Of a stretch of 64,000 nt of DNA, positions 28,108 through 36,334 are shown in pieces. The stretch is from the NCBI RefSeq assembly GCF_012274265.1, contig NZ_JAANYY010000005.1:186001-250000 (forward strand). The letters are read 5' to 3'. Below the pieces are notes generated by a model that saw only the letters and a list, made by a program, of their open reading frames with translations, did no database searches and was not told where the DNA came from. Position 1 is the first letter of the stretch; every line of letters starts with the position of its first letter. Origin of the DNA: Sphingopyxis microcysteis. GTDB lineage: Bacteria > Pseudomonadota > Alphaproteobacteria > Sphingomonadales > Sphingomonadaceae. The position numbers and the translations under genes were made by a program.

Positions 28108-28511
28108 ACGGCGGCGGAACGGCCCACGCGGGCGTGGCGGCCTGGCACGCCTATATGAATGGCGGCGGCGATCCGCAGGCGCTGCGCGACATGCTCGCCG
28201 CCGATGCCGTGTTCCACTCGCCCGTCGTCCACACCGCGCAGGAAGGGCGCGACAAGGTCTTTGCTTACCTTCATGCGGCGAGCCATGTGCTCGGCGGTGA
28301 CGACTTCCGTTACGAACGCGAAATCATCGATGGCGATCAGGCGATGCTGGAGTTTGCGACGACGCTCGACGGCATCCACATCAACGGCGTCGACATCATC
28401 CGTTGGAATGGCGACGGAAAAATATCCGATTTCAAGGTGATGGTCCGTCCGCTCAAGGCGATCAACAAGGTGTGGGAGAAGATGGGCGCGATGCTCGCCG
28501 CGCAAGGATGA
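28104..28511 (+). CDS. NTF2/SnoaL-like small protein
   Basis: This 135-residue protein has the cone-shaped SnoaL/NTF2 pattern: an N-terminal helix, then LAADAVFHSPVVH, the helix GRDKVFAYLHAA, and long beta strands ending IIRWNGDGKISDFKVMVRPL. Such folds are ligand-binding or isomerase-like and rarely diagnostic. It is translationally coupled (ATGA) to the dienelactone hydrolase, which suggests a joint small-molecule role. Confidence 0.8.
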   Translation: MNGGGTAHAGVAAWHAYMNGGGDPQALRDMLAADAVFHSPVVHTAQEGRDKVFAYLHAASHVLGGDDFRYEREIIDGDQAMLEFATTLDGIHINGVDIIRWNGDGKISDFKVMVRPLKAINKVWEKMGAMLAAQG

Positions 28512-28515
28512 CGCG

Positions 28516-28917
28516 CTAGATCAGCATCAGCGCGGCGAGTTCGCGGTAGAGGTGCGTCGGCAGGTCTGCGGCGCCATCCCGATCCGCCATGCCCCTGGGC
28601 GCATCCTCATCGGCGAGATAGCGCCACCCCTGATGCGCGCGCTTGGGCAGCGGCGGCAGGATTTCCAGATCGTCCGAACAGACGATATCGACCCGGCCAT
28701 CCTTGCGATCGTCGAAGCGCAAGATCCGTTGCCGCGCGACGATCCGGTGCTTGATGATCCAGTGCAGATAGCCACCGACCAGCTCGTCCATCCGCTTCGG
28801 CCGCATCCGTGTCGGTACGCGCAATTCGCCTTCGCTCGCCCGCGCCGCGACCCGGCGCGCAAAGGTTTCGACCTGCGCACAGCCGACCGCAACCTTGGTG
28901 AGATGAAGCAACGCCAT
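28516..28917 (-). CDS. DUF1489 family protein
   Basis: This 133-residue protein opens with MALLHLTKVAVGC and carries RVPTRMRPKRMDELVGG and SLHWI-like LHWIIKHRIVARQRI, characteristic of the alphaproteobacterial DUF1489 family, whose role is unknown. It is basic in the middle and has no membrane segment. The start is set by family alignment, as the ribosome site is weak; a longer in-frame extension to 29028 would overlap the TerC gene. It ends four bases from the convergent SnoaL-like stop. Confidence 0.82.
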   Translation of the reverse strand: MALLHLTKVAVGCAQVETFARRVAARASEGELRVPTRMRPKRMDELVGGYLHWIIKHRIVARQRILRFDDRKDGRVDIVCSDDLEILPPLPKRAHQGWRYLADEDAPRGMADRDGAADLPTHLYRELAALMLI

Positions 28918-29020
28918 CGGCAATAAATGGGGCGGCGACGGCGAAAACCAAGTCGTTTGGGGCAGAGCCTGTCGCGCGACCGGCCGCAGCCGGCCGCGCG
29001 AACATTTACCCGGGCTTGGT

Positions 29021-29746
29021 TTAGCCAAGCAGCGTCCCGAGCCCGACCGACGGGTCGACCCAGCCGTCGTAGATCATCTTGACCGCGACATAGACGATGA
29101 CCGCGAGACCGATGTAGGCGATCCAGCGATAACGCTCGATATATTTGGCGATGATGTTCGCCGCGAGGCCCATCAGCGCGACCGCAACGATCAGGCCGAC
29201 GATCATGATCCCCGGATGATCGCGCGCCGCCCCGGCGACCGCGAGCACATTGTCGAGGCTCATGCTGACGTCGGCGATGGCGACTGCCCAGGCGGCACCG
29301 GCGAAGCTCTTGGCAGGCTTCAGCCCCGAATGTTCGTCGCCGACAATTTCGGGCGAACCGGCCGAATGCGCGCCATCGCGCAATTCGCGCCACATTTTCC
29401 AGGCCACCCAGGCGAGCAGCAGGCCGCCGATGAAGATCAGCCCGACAATCTGCAGCAGCTGGGTGACGACCAGCGCAAAGGCGATGCGCAAGACGAGCGC
29501 GGCGAGGACGCCGATCAGGATCACCTTGCGGCGCTGTTCGGGCGGCAGGCCCGCGGCGAGCGCGCCGACGACGATCGCATTGTCGCCCGCCAGCACGAGG
29601 TCGATCAGCAACACCTGCAAAAACGCCGCCATTGCGGCGGGTTCGGTGATGTTCGAGAAATCATTGACGATATGGCCCCAGATCTCGCTGGGGCCACCAA
29701 AGCCCTGTGCGGCCGTGGTGGCGGCGGTCAACAAAAGGTCAATCAC
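29021..29746 (-). CDS. TerC family integral membrane protein (YjbE-like)
   Basis: This 241-residue protein has about seven membrane helices. The paired acidic motifs LAGDNAIVVG and MSLDNVLAVAG, each with an Asp-Asn inside a helix, are the signature of the TerC/YjbE group linked to metal (mostly manganese) export and tellurite resistance. Its ATG overlaps the stop of the upstream monooxygenase-like gene by four bases, so no riboswitch leader can lie directly in front. Confidence 0.9.
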   Translation of the reverse strand: MIDLLLTAATTAAQGFGGPSEIWGHIVNDFSNITEPAAMAAFLQVLLIDLVLAGDNAIVVGALAAGLPPEQRRKVILIGVLAALVLRIAFALVVTQLLQIVGLIFIGGLLLAWVAWKMWRELRDGAHSAGSPEIVGDEHSGLKPAKSFAGAAWAVAIADVSMSLDNVLAVAGAARDHPGIMIVGLIVAVALMGLAANIIAKYIERYRWIAYIGLAVIVYVAVKMIYDGWVDPSVGLGTLLG

Positions 29747-30033
29747 ACAGGCTCTCCGAAATAAAGCACGACCGGCATCGGGTCATAAAAGGGATGCAAC
29801 AGCGCCCGCCACTGCTCATATCGTTCGGAGCGGCGGAAACCATCGCGATGGTCTTCCATGCGGTCCCAATGCACGATCAGCAAGTAGGTTTCCATCGCTT
29901 CGCACCCACGCCGCACTTCCATGCCCAAAAAACCGGGCGAGGCGGCGATCAGTGGGCGGGCGGAGGCAAGGGCGCGTTCGAAAGCGGCGCCCTGCCCGGG
30001 CCGAACCTGCAACAAGGCCTGTTCGACGATCAT
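29743..30033 (-). CDS. Antibiotic biosynthesis monooxygenase (ABM) fold protein
   Basis: This 96-residue protein has the dimeric ferredoxin-like ABM fold: EQALLQVRPGQGAAFERAL, then GFLGMEVRRG, YLLIVHWDRMEDH and FRRSERYEQW. ABM-domain proteins include quinol monooxygenases and haem-degrading enzymes, but most are uncharacterised. It lies 15 bp downstream of the rho stop and is coupled to the TerC gene. Confidence 0.85.
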   Translation of the reverse strand: MIVEQALLQVRPGQGAAFERALASARPLIAASPGFLGMEVRRGCEAMETYLLIVHWDRMEDHRDGFRRSERYEQWRALLHPFYDPMPVVLYFGEPV

Positions 30034-30048
30034 CCCGCCGGGGCGCGA

Positions 30049-31305
30049 CTATTGATTCATCGAATCGAAGAAATCTTCGTTGGTCTTCGAATCCTTGATC
30101 TTGTCGAGCAGGAATTCCATCGCGTCGATCGTGCCCATCTGCATGAGGATGCGGCGCAGCACCCACATTTTCGACAGCTTGTCCTTCTCGACGAGCAATT
30201 CTTCCTTGCGGGTTCCCGACTTGCCGACGTCGAGCGACGGGAAGATGCGCTTGTCGGCAACCTTGCGGTCGAGGACGATTTCCGAGTTACCGGTTCCCTT
30301 GAATTCTTCGAAGATCACTTCGTCCATGCGGCTGCCGGTATCGATCAGCGCAGTCGCGATGATCGACAGCGAACCGCCCTCCTCGATGTTGCGCGCGGCG
30401 CCGAAGAAGCGCTTCGGACGCTGGAGCGCATTGGCGTCGACGCCGCCGGTCAGCACCTTGCCCGACGAGGGGACGACAGTGTTGTAGGCGCGGCCAAGGC
30501 GGGTGATCGAGTCGAGCAGGATGACGACATCCTTCTTGTGCTCGACGAGGCGCTTGGCCTTTTCGATCACCATTTCGGCGACCTGGACGTGGCGCGTCGC
30601 GGGCTCGTCGAAGGTCGAGGAGACAACCTCGCCGTTCACGCTGCGCTGCATGTCGGTGACTTCCTCGGGACGTTCGTCGACGAGGAGGACGATGAGGTAA
30701 ACCTCGGGATGGTTGTCGGTGATCGCCTTGGCGATATTCTGCAAGAGCACTGTCTTACCCGTGCGCGGCGGCGCGACGATCAGCGCGCGCTGACCCTTGC
30801 CCTGCGGGCTGACGAGGTCGATGACGCGCGCCGACTTGTCCTTCACCGTCGGATCGACCGTGTCGAGCGACAGCTTCTGGTTCGGATAGAGCGGCGTCAG
30901 ATTGTCGAAATTGACGCGGTGGCGAACAACGTCGGGATCGTCGAAATTGACGCTGATCAGCTTGGTCAGCGCGAAGTAACGCTCGCCATCGCGCGGGGCG
31001 CGGATCTCGCCCTCAACCGTATCACCGGTGCGCAAGCCATATTTGCGGACCTGGTTCGGCGAGACATAAATGTCGTCGGGACCCGCAAGATAATTGGCAT
31101 CCGACGAGCGCAGGAACCCGAACGAGTCGGGGAGAACCTCGATCGTACCCGAACCGATGATTTCTTCGCCCTCTTCGGCGAGTTCTTTCAGGATCGAGAA
31201 CATCAGGTCCTGCTTGCGCAGCGTCGATGCGCCCTCGACGCCCAGTTCTTCCGCCATTTCGACGAGCTGGGCGGGCGCTTTGGTTTTGAGTTCTTTAAGA
31301 TGCAT
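30049..31305 (-). CDS. rho: Transcription termination factor Rho
   Basis: This 418-residue hexameric RNA helicase ends untranslated and some coding transcripts. The N-terminal Rho domain ([20 protein letters not shown]) is followed by the cold-shock RNA-binding domain with DSFGFLRS at about residues 60-67, then P-loop APPRTGKT at 178-185, Walker [11 protein letters not shown] and the C-terminal secondary RNA site. There is no large insertion. It follows hemE-hemJ in the usual alphaproteobacterial order. Confidence 0.98.
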   Translation of the reverse strand: MHLKELKTKAPAQLVEMAEELGVEGASTLRKQDLMFSILKELAEEGEEIIGSGTIEVLPDSFGFLRSSDANYLAGPDDIYVSPNQVRKYGLRTGDTVEGEIRAPRDGERYFALTKLISVNFDDPDVVRHRVNFDNLTPLYPNQKLSLDTVDPTVKDKSARVIDLVSPQGKGQRALIVAPPRTGKTVLLQNIAKAITDNHPEVYLIVLLVDERPEEVTDMQRSVNGEVVSSTFDEPATRHVQVAEMVIEKAKRLVEHKKDVVILLDSITRLGRAYNTVVPSSGKVLTGGVDANALQRPKRFFGAARNIEEGGSLSIIATALIDTGSRMDEVIFEEFKGTGNSEIVLDRKVADKRIFPSLDVGKSGTRKEELLVEKDKLSKMWVLRRILMQMGTIDAMEFLLDKIKDSKTNEDFFDSMNQ

Positions 31306-31512
31306 GGGATGGATTCCGGGTGATATTCAGGAAAAAATGCCGTTGTTTTTCATTGCACCGCAAGGGTGCCTATCCGGCCGGGGGACGACCGTTTGCGATA
31401 GCTCCGACGCTGGGGAAGCGCCGCCCGACTGGCGGGATTGCCATGGCCCCTATCCCTCGCGCCATGCCAAGTCAATCGGGCTGGCCTCGATCCGCGCGCC
31501 AGCGGCGCGCGA
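31306..31512 (-). other. rho 5' leader region
   Basis: These 207 bases between the hemJ stop and the rho start have no reading frame I trust. On the minus strand this would be the rho leader, where many bacteria autoregulate rho by Rho-dependent attenuation. A C-rich, G-poor stretch would be expected but is not obvious by eye. Confidence 0.4.
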
Positions 31513-31962
31513 TCAGGGACGAATGACCGCGAGGATCACGATGATCGCCGCGGCGACGCCGGGGACTTCGTTGAGCAGCCGGAGCTGCTTTTCGGTCAGC
31601 GGCCGCAAACCCTGTTGCAGCTTTTTGAAATAACCGATCATCCAGCCGTGATAGCCCGACAGCGCAAGCACCAGGATGAATTTGGCGATGAACCAGGTTT
31701 CACCCCAATAATTGCCGTTGAAGGCGAGCAGCAGCCCGAGCAGCCAGACGATCGTCAGCGACGGGTTCAGGATGATCCGGCGGAGCCGGTCCTCGCGCTC
31801 GATCCACTTTATATCTTCGTCCGATCCGACCGGGCATTGGTGGTGATAGACGAAGAAGCGCGGCATCATGAACAGGCCGGCCATCAGGAAAATCACGAAT
31901 ATGATATGCGCGGCTTTGACCCAAAGCATCGTCGCCCCCAAAAATCCTGCCCAGTCTGCCAT
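31513..31962 (-). CDS. hemJ: Protoporphyrinogen oxidase HemJ (CopD-like membrane protein)
   Basis: This 149-residue protein has four membrane helices. WVKAAHIIFVIFLMAGLFMMPR at the N-terminus (cited as a landmark) carries the conserved His of helix 1, followed by RFFVYHHQ and GYHGWMIGYFK with further conserved His/Lys. HemJ oxidises protoporphyrinogen IX in haem synthesis and binds haem itself. The start is three bases from the hemE stop, so the two are one operon. The order hemE-hemJ-rho supports the call over a copper-resistance role. Confidence 0.9.
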   Translation of the reverse strand: MADWAGFLGATMLWVKAAHIIFVIFLMAGLFMMPRFFVYHHQCPVGSDEDIKWIEREDRLRRIILNPSLTIVWLLGLLLAFNGNYWGETWFIAKFILVLALSGYHGWMIGYFKKLQQGLRPLTEKQLRLLNEVPGVAAAIIVILAVIRP

Positions 31963-31964
31963 AA

Positions 31965-32993
31965 TTACCCGCCGCGAACGCGCCTGATCAGATGCTCGAC
32001 ATGCGCGATCGGCGTGTCGGGCACGATCCCGTGGCCGAGATTGAAGATATGGGGACGCGCCGGGAAGGCCACAAGGATGCGGTCGATCGCGGCGTCGAGC
32101 GCTTCGCCGCCCGCGACGAGCGCAAGCGGGTCGAGATTGCCCTGCACGGGAAGGTGCGGCGGCAGCGCCGCGTCGGCCCACACCGGATCGACCGTCTCGT
32201 CGAGCCCGATCGCGTCGACGCGGGTTTCGTCGGCATAGGCGCGGAGTTTCCCGCCCGCCCCCTTCGGAAAGCCGATCACCGGGGTGTCGGGATGGATGGC
32301 CTTCAGACGGCGGACGATTTCGGCATTCGGCGCGATGACCCAGCGTTCGAACTGCGCCGGGCTGAGGCTGCCCGCCCAGCTGTCGAACAATTGCACGGCT
32401 TCGACGCCATGTTCGATCTGGCCCGCGAGGTAATTTACCGTAACATCGACGATCGCGTCGATGATGGTCTGGAAGCCTTCCGGATCGCCGAATGCCATGC
32501 GCCGCGCGGCGGCCTGGTCCTTCGACCCCTGCCCCGCCACCATATAGGTAGCGACCGTCCACGGACTGCCTGCAAAGCCCAGAAAGGTCGTTTCGGGAGG
32601 AAGCGCCGACGCGACGCGCGCGACGGTTGCATAAATGGGATCAAGCCGCTCGGGCGCGGCTTCGAGCGATGCCAAGGTTGCGTCCACCAGCGGCGGAGCG
32701 AGCCGCGGCCCCTCGCCCGCCTCGAACCACAAATGCTGACCAAGCGCGTGCGGGACGACGAGGATGTCCGAAAAGAGAATCGAGCCGTCGAAACCAAAGC
32801 GCCGGATCGGTTGCAACGTCACTTCGGCCGCCGCTTCGGGATCGTAGCAAAGCTCGAGAAAACCGCCCTTGGTTTCCCGCAGCGCGCGATATTCGGGCAG
32901 ATAGCGCCCGGCCTGACGCATCAGCCAGAGCGCTGGACGTTCCTGCCGTGCTCCGCGCAGCGTTGCGAGCAGGTTTTTCGATGACGCCTTCAC
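31965..32993 (-). CDS. hemE: Uroporphyrinogen decarboxylase HemE
   Basis: This 342-residue enzyme converts uroporphyrinogen III to coproporphyrinogen III in haem synthesis. N-terminal signature PALWLMRQAGRYLPEYR has the substrate-binding Arg pair; FSDILVVPHALG carries the catalytic Asp; GFAGSPWTVATYM and FDSWAG follow in family order. Its promoter must lie in the origin region, as hemE is the first gene left of it. A hemE transcript entering the origin is a known feature of alphaproteobacterial origins. Confidence 0.97.
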   Translation of the reverse strand: MKASSKNLLATLRGARQERPALWLMRQAGRYLPEYRALRETKGGFLELCYDPEAAAEVTLQPIRRFGFDGSILFSDILVVPHALGQHLWFEAGEGPRLAPPLVDATLASLEAAPERLDPIYATVARVASALPPETTFLGFAGSPWTVATYMVAGQGSKDQAAARRMAFGDPEGFQTIIDAIVDVTVNYLAGQIEHGVEAVQLFDSWAGSLSPAQFERWVIAPNAEIVRRLKAIHPDTPVIGFPKGAGGKLRAYADETRVDAIGLDETVDPVWADAALPPHLPVQGNLDPLALVAGGEALDAAIDRILVAFPARPHIFNLGHGIVPDTPIAHVEHLIRRVRGG

Positions 32994-33012
32994 GCGGCCC
33001 CTCTTTCTCTCT

Positions 33013-33030
33013 TCATAAATATTTAAATAG
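33013..33030. other. AT-only tract, candidate DNA unwinding element
   Basis: This is a continuous run of A/T, apart from its leading TTC, in DNA that is otherwise about two thirds GC. It sits 20 bases from the hemE start and 130 bases from the first DnaA box, as expected for an origin melting site. Confidence 0.7.
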
Positions 33031-33162
33031 GATTGTGGTGGTTTGTTGGTCGCCGGACAAGCGCGGCTTTAGGCCGGGGCGTCCCTTTTGCCAACAGCTT
33101 GACTCCCCGATCGATACGTCGGCGTCCAGAGTCGCAAGGCACGATCCCCCTAATTCACAGCC

Positions 33163-33171
33163 TGTGGATAA
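33163..33171 (-). promoter_or_regulatory. DnaA box, perfect
   Basis: TGTGGATAA on the plus strand reads TTATCCACA on the minus strand, the exact high-affinity DnaA box. It is followed by GATTC, a GANTC methylation site. Confidence 0.9.
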
Positions 33172-33182
33172 GATTCGTCCCT

Positions 33183-33191
33183 TGTGGAAAA
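33183..33191 (-). promoter_or_regulatory. DnaA box, variant
   Basis: TGTGGAAAA reads TTTTCCACA on the minus strand, one base from the strong consensus and inside the relaxed form TTWTNCACA. It lies 20 bases (two helix turns) from the perfect box at 33163, in the same orientation. Confidence 0.75.
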
Positions 33192-33263
33192 CAGGTGGAG
33201 CGGAATCGGCAGCGTCGGGGATGAATCCATCGTCCCGATTTGCTCCCGGCGCTTGCCCCAAAC

Positions 33264-33272
33264 TTATCCACA
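33264..33272 (+). promoter_or_regulatory. DnaA box, perfect
   Basis: TTATCCACA is an exact DnaA box on the plus strand, facing the two minus-strand boxes about 80 bases to the left. Confidence 0.9.
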
Positions 33273-33314
33273 GGCGGTGCCGTGGAGCGTTTTCGACGAG
33301 CCGCACCCCACATC

Positions 33315-33394
33315 CCGTCCATGTCGAGCGACGTCGAGACACGCTTGGAGAGCGCACGGCTTCGGGGTGTCTCGACCTCACTCGACACGAACGG
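33315..33394. repeat. Imperfect inverted repeat (TGTCGAGCGAAGTCGAGA family)
   Basis: Arms at 33315-33342 and 33367-33394 (28 bp) pair with four mismatches. It is a diverged copy of the perfect element at 16325-16405. It lies between the last DnaA box and the ppsR start, and could separate ppsR transcription from the origin. Confidence 0.8.
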
Positions 33395-33477
33395 AAATGG
33401 GGATGATCTGGAAATCCCCGGTCTTCTCCTCCACCTCCCTGCTTGCCTTTTTCCACGCCTTTGGCCCAAGTGACGCG

Positions 33478-34290
33478 ATGGGCCGGCTTCACCTTCATCT
33501 CATATCCGACTCCACGGGTGAGACACTCGAAAATATCGCCAAGGCGGCGATTGCGCAGTTCGACGATGTCGAGGTCGTGCGCCATTTCTGGCCGATGGTG
33601 CGATCGGAATCGCATCTCGACCGCATCATGGCCGAGGTGCAGGCGAGTCCGGGGATGATCCTGTTCACGCTGGTGAACGGCGAGCTGCGCGCCAGCCTCG
33701 AACGCCGCGCCGGCGCGCTCAATCTGCCGCTCGTCCCCGCGCTCGACGCGGTGACCGACGCCTTGTCGCGCATGCTGGGTCAGGAAGCAAAGGCGCGGCC
33801 GGGCCGCCAGCATCAGCTCGACGCCGCCTATTTCGCGCGGGTCGAGGCGATCCAGTTCACCGTCGCGCATGACGATGGCATCGGCTGGGAAAATTGGGAA
33901 CAGGCCGACATTGTGCTCGCCGGGGTGTCGCGCACTTCAAAGACGCCGACCAGCATCTATCTCGCCAACCGCGGCTTCAAGACCGCGAACATCCCGATCG
34001 TCCCCGAATCGCCGCCCCCCGACGCCCTGTACCGGCTCAAGCGCCCGATGGTCGTCGGGCTGACGACCGGGCTCGACCGGCTGGTCCAGGTCCGACGCAA
34101 CCGGCTGCTCTCGCTCAACCAGGCGCCCGAAACCTCCTATGTCGACGACGAACGCGTGAAGGCCGAGCTCGCCTATGCGCGGCGGATGTTCGCCGACAAC
34201 GGCTGGCCGGTGATCGACGTCACGCGGCGTTCGATTGAGGAAACCGCCGCGGCGGTGATCAAGCTGGTCGAAGATCGGGCGAGCGCATGA
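33478..34290 (+). CDS. ppsR: Pyruvate, water dikinase/PPDK regulatory protein (DUF299)
   Basis: This 270-residue bifunctional kinase/phosphorylase switches PEP synthase or pyruvate phosphate dikinase on and off. The N-terminal HLHLISDSTGETLE and the P-loop-like GVSRTSKTPTS at 149-159 are diagnostic, with RTSKTPTSIYLANRG following. The ATG at 33478 fits the family start; an open frame continues upstream through the origin but is not coding. It is the first gene right of the origin and begins the run ppsR-maf-aroE-coaE with 4-base overlaps. Confidence 0.95.
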   Translation: MGRLHLHLISDSTGETLENIAKAAIAQFDDVEVVRHFWPMVRSESHLDRIMAEVQASPGMILFTLVNGELRASLERRAGALNLPLVPALDAVTDALSRMLGQEAKARPGRQHQLDAAYFARVEAIQFTVAHDDGIGWENWEQADIVLAGVSRTSKTPTSIYLANRGFKTANIPIVPESPPPDALYRLKRPMVVGLTTGLDRLVQVRRNRLLSLNQAPETSYVDDERVKAELAYARRMFADNGWPVIDVTRRSIEETAAAVIKLVEDRASA

Positions 34291-34883
34291 CGTTGCTGCT
34301 CGCCTCGCAAAGCAGCGGCCGCGCGGCGATGCTCCGCGCCGCCGGGCTGGAATTTGAAACCACCGCCGCGCATGTCGATGAAGAAGCGCTCACCGCGTCG
34401 CTGCTCGCCACCGGTCAGACCGCGCGCAATATCGCCGACGCGCTCGCCGAGGCCAAGGCGATCAAAATCTCGTCGCGCCTGCCCGGCGTCACCGTGATCG
34501 GCGCCGACTCGACGCTCGCCCTCGATGATGGCGCGATGCTGACCAAACCCGCCAGTCCCGAAGAGGCCGCGGACCATTTGCGCCGTATGGCGGGGACGCG
34601 CCACCGCCTGTTCAGCGCCGTGGTCGCGGCGCGCGATGGGTCGCCGGTGTGGCGCGCGGTGGGCGAGGCGAAGCTGTGGATGCGTCCCTTGTCGGACGCG
34701 TTCATCACCGCCTATGTCGCGGAGCATTGGGACAGCATCCGCTGGACCGTCGGCTGTTACGAGATTGAAGGAGCGGGCGTGCAATTGTTCGACCGGGTCG
34801 AAGGCGATCCCTGGACCATCGTCGGGATGCCGATGCTGCCGCTCTTGTCGTGGCTCCGCACGACCGGGCTGGCACCGTCATGA
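34287..34883 (+). CDS. maf: Maf family nucleotide pyrophosphatase
   Basis: This 198-residue house-cleaning enzyme hydrolyses non-canonical or modified NTPs. Signature LLASQSSGRAAMLRAAG at the N-terminus, the catalytic GADSTLALD and KPASPEEAADHLRRMAG, and EGDPWTIVGMPM near the end follow Maf order. It overlaps ppsR and aroE by four bases each. Confidence 0.94.
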   Translation: MTLLLASQSSGRAAMLRAAGLEFETTAAHVDEEALTASLLATGQTARNIADALAEAKAIKISSRLPGVTVIGADSTLALDDGAMLTKPASPEEAADHLRRMAGTRHRLFSAVVAARDGSPVWRAVGEAKLWMRPLSDAFITAYVAEHWDSIRWTVGCYEIEGAGVQLFDRVEGDPWTIVGMPMLPLLSWLRTTGLAPS

Positions 34884-35695
34884 GCGGGCCATCCTATGCC
34901 GAGGTGATCGGCGATCCGATCGCGCAATCGAAATCCCCGCTGATCCACAAATTCTGGCTCGACGCCTTGGGCCTCGCGGGCGATTATCGCCGTTCCCACG
35001 TCACGCCCGACGCGCTCGCCGCCTTTGTCGAACAGCGCCGCGCCGACCCCGATTGGCGCGGCTGCAATGTCACGATCCCGCACAAGGTGGCGGTCATGGA
35101 TCTGGTCGATGATCCGGGCAATATCCGCGGGACGATCGGCGCGATGAACACGATCGTTCGCCAGCCCGACGGGTCGGTCATCGGTACCAATACCGATGCC
35201 GCGGGTTTTTATGCGCCGCTGGCCGACCTCGATCTGGAGGGTGCGCCGGTCGCCGTGGTGGGCGCGGGCGGCGCGGCGCGGGCCGTGCTGTTCGCGCTCG
35301 CGCGCGCGGGGGTTGGACATGTGACAATCCTCAATCGCAGTCCATTGAAAGCCATGGGGCTGCTCGCGACCTTTGGCCTCAAGGGCGAGGTTGTCGGGCT
35401 CGATTCATCGCTTCCGCCGGTATCGCTGCTGGTCAATTCGAGCAGCCTCGGGATGACCGGCCAGCCGCCGCTCGACCTCGATCTCTCGCCGCTCCCGGAC
35501 GATGCGATCGTCTATGACCTCGTCTATGCGCCGCTTCAGACCATGTTGCTCAAGGCCGCCGAGGCGCGCGGGCTCGACACCGTCGACGGGCTCGACATGC
35601 TGATCGGCCAGGCCGCGCTTGCCTTCGAGCTATTTTTTGGCGCTCCGCCGCCCGAAGGCCGTGACGACGAACTGCGCGGGCTGCTCACCGCATGA
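34880..35695 (+). CDS. aroE: Shikimate dehydrogenase AroE
   Basis: This 271-residue NADPH enzyme reduces 3-dehydroshikimate in the aromatic amino acid pathway. Shikimate-binding VIGDPIAQSKSPLIH is at residues 9-23; NVTIPHKVAV carries the catalytic Lys and NTDAAGF the Asp partner. The nucleotide loop is VVGAGGAARAV. Four-base overlaps on both sides show translational coupling with maf and coaE. Confidence 0.96.
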   Translation: MSGPSYAEVIGDPIAQSKSPLIHKFWLDALGLAGDYRRSHVTPDALAAFVEQRRADPDWRGCNVTIPHKVAVMDLVDDPGNIRGTIGAMNTIVRQPDGSVIGTNTDAAGFYAPLADLDLEGAPVAVVGAGGAARAVLFALARAGVGHVTILNRSPLKAMGLLATFGLKGEVVGLDSSLPPVSLLVNSSSLGMTGQPPLDLDLSPLPDDAIVYDLVYAPLQTMLLKAAEARGLDTVDGLDMLIGQAALAFELFFGAPPPEGRDDELRGLLTA

Positions 35696-36315
35696 GGCAC
35701 CATCCGCGCCCCGGTTCGCGGCTGCGGCGACCCTTCATCCTCGGCCTCACCGGATCGATCGGCATGGGCAAATCGACCGCGGCGGCGATGTTCGAGCATG
35801 AAGGCGTGCCGGTGTTCGACGCCGACGCCGAAGTCCACCGGTTGCAGGGGCCGGGCGGCGCGCTCGTCGCCGCGATCGAGGCGCGCTTTCCCGGCACCAC
35901 CGGACCCGGCGGCGTCGATCGCCAGAAACTGGGGGGGCTGGTGCTCGGTAACCGCCATGAACTCGCCGCGCTCGAGGCGATCGTCCATCCTGCGGTGTTC
36001 CGGGCGCAGAAGAAATTCCTGGCCCGCCACCGCGCGCGCGACGTCGTGGTCCTCGACATCCCGCTCTTGTTCGAAAAGGGCGGCTGGCGCCGCGTCGGTG
36101 CGATCGCGGTGGTGTCGGCGCCGACCTGGATGCAGACCAAGCGCGTCATGCGCCGCCCGGGGATGACTTATGACCGTCTGAAGGCGATTCGCCGTCTGCA
36201 GGTTCCCGACCGCGTCAAGCGCGCGCGCGCCGATTTCATTATCGAAACGGGCGGACCGAAAAGCGAGACGCATCGCCAGATTCGCGCCATCGCCTCTTGT
36301 TTCCGCACCCGATAG
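35692..36315 (+). CDS. coaE: Dephospho-CoA kinase CoaE
   Basis: This 207-residue enzyme performs the last step of coenzyme A synthesis. P-loop GLTGSIGMGKST is at about residues 18-29, then PVFDADAEVHRL, and DIPLLFEKGG holds the CoA-binding region. About 15 basic residues precede the family start; an alternative start just before FILGLTG has no ribosome site, while the used ATG overlaps the aroE stop. The ASCFRTR tail is ordinary. Confidence 0.95.
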   Translation: MRHHPRPGSRLRRPFILGLTGSIGMGKSTAAAMFEHEGVPVFDADAEVHRLQGPGGALVAAIEARFPGTTGPGGVDRQKLGGLVLGNRHELAALEAIVHPAVFRAQKKFLARHRARDVVVLDIPLLFEKGGWRRVGAIAVVSAPTWMQTKRVMRRPGMTYDRLKAIRRLQVPDRVKRARADFIIETGGPKSETHRQIRAIASCFRTR

Positions 36316-36334
36316 GGTCCAGATTAACTGCTCA

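Larger units (their letters stand above)
32994..33477. other. oriC: Probable chromosomal replication origin (oriC)
   Basis: This 484-bp gap lies between divergent hemE and ppsR. It holds an AT-only 18-bp tract (33013-33030, CATAAATATTTAAATA core) suited to unwinding, perfect DnaA boxes at 33163-33171 and 33264-33272, a variant box at 33183-33191 and a near match TAATTCACA at 33151-33159. GANTC methylation sites occur at 33101, 33172, 33203 and 33223. In Caulobacter and Rickettsia the origin also adjoins hemE. Gene strand direction flips here, and parAB/parS lie 8-10 kb away. dnaA itself is not in the window, as is usual in this class. Confidence 0.88.

Noticed and set aside
29747..30033. yybP-ykoY manganese riboswitch ahead of the TerC gene
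   Set aside because: The sequence directly upstream is the coding region of the ABM-fold gene, whose stop overlaps the TerC start, leaving no leader.
33184..33477. In-frame upstream extension of ppsR through the origin
   Set aside because: It covers the DnaA boxes and a hairpin repeat and has no family similarity; PPSR proteins begin at the 33478 ATG.
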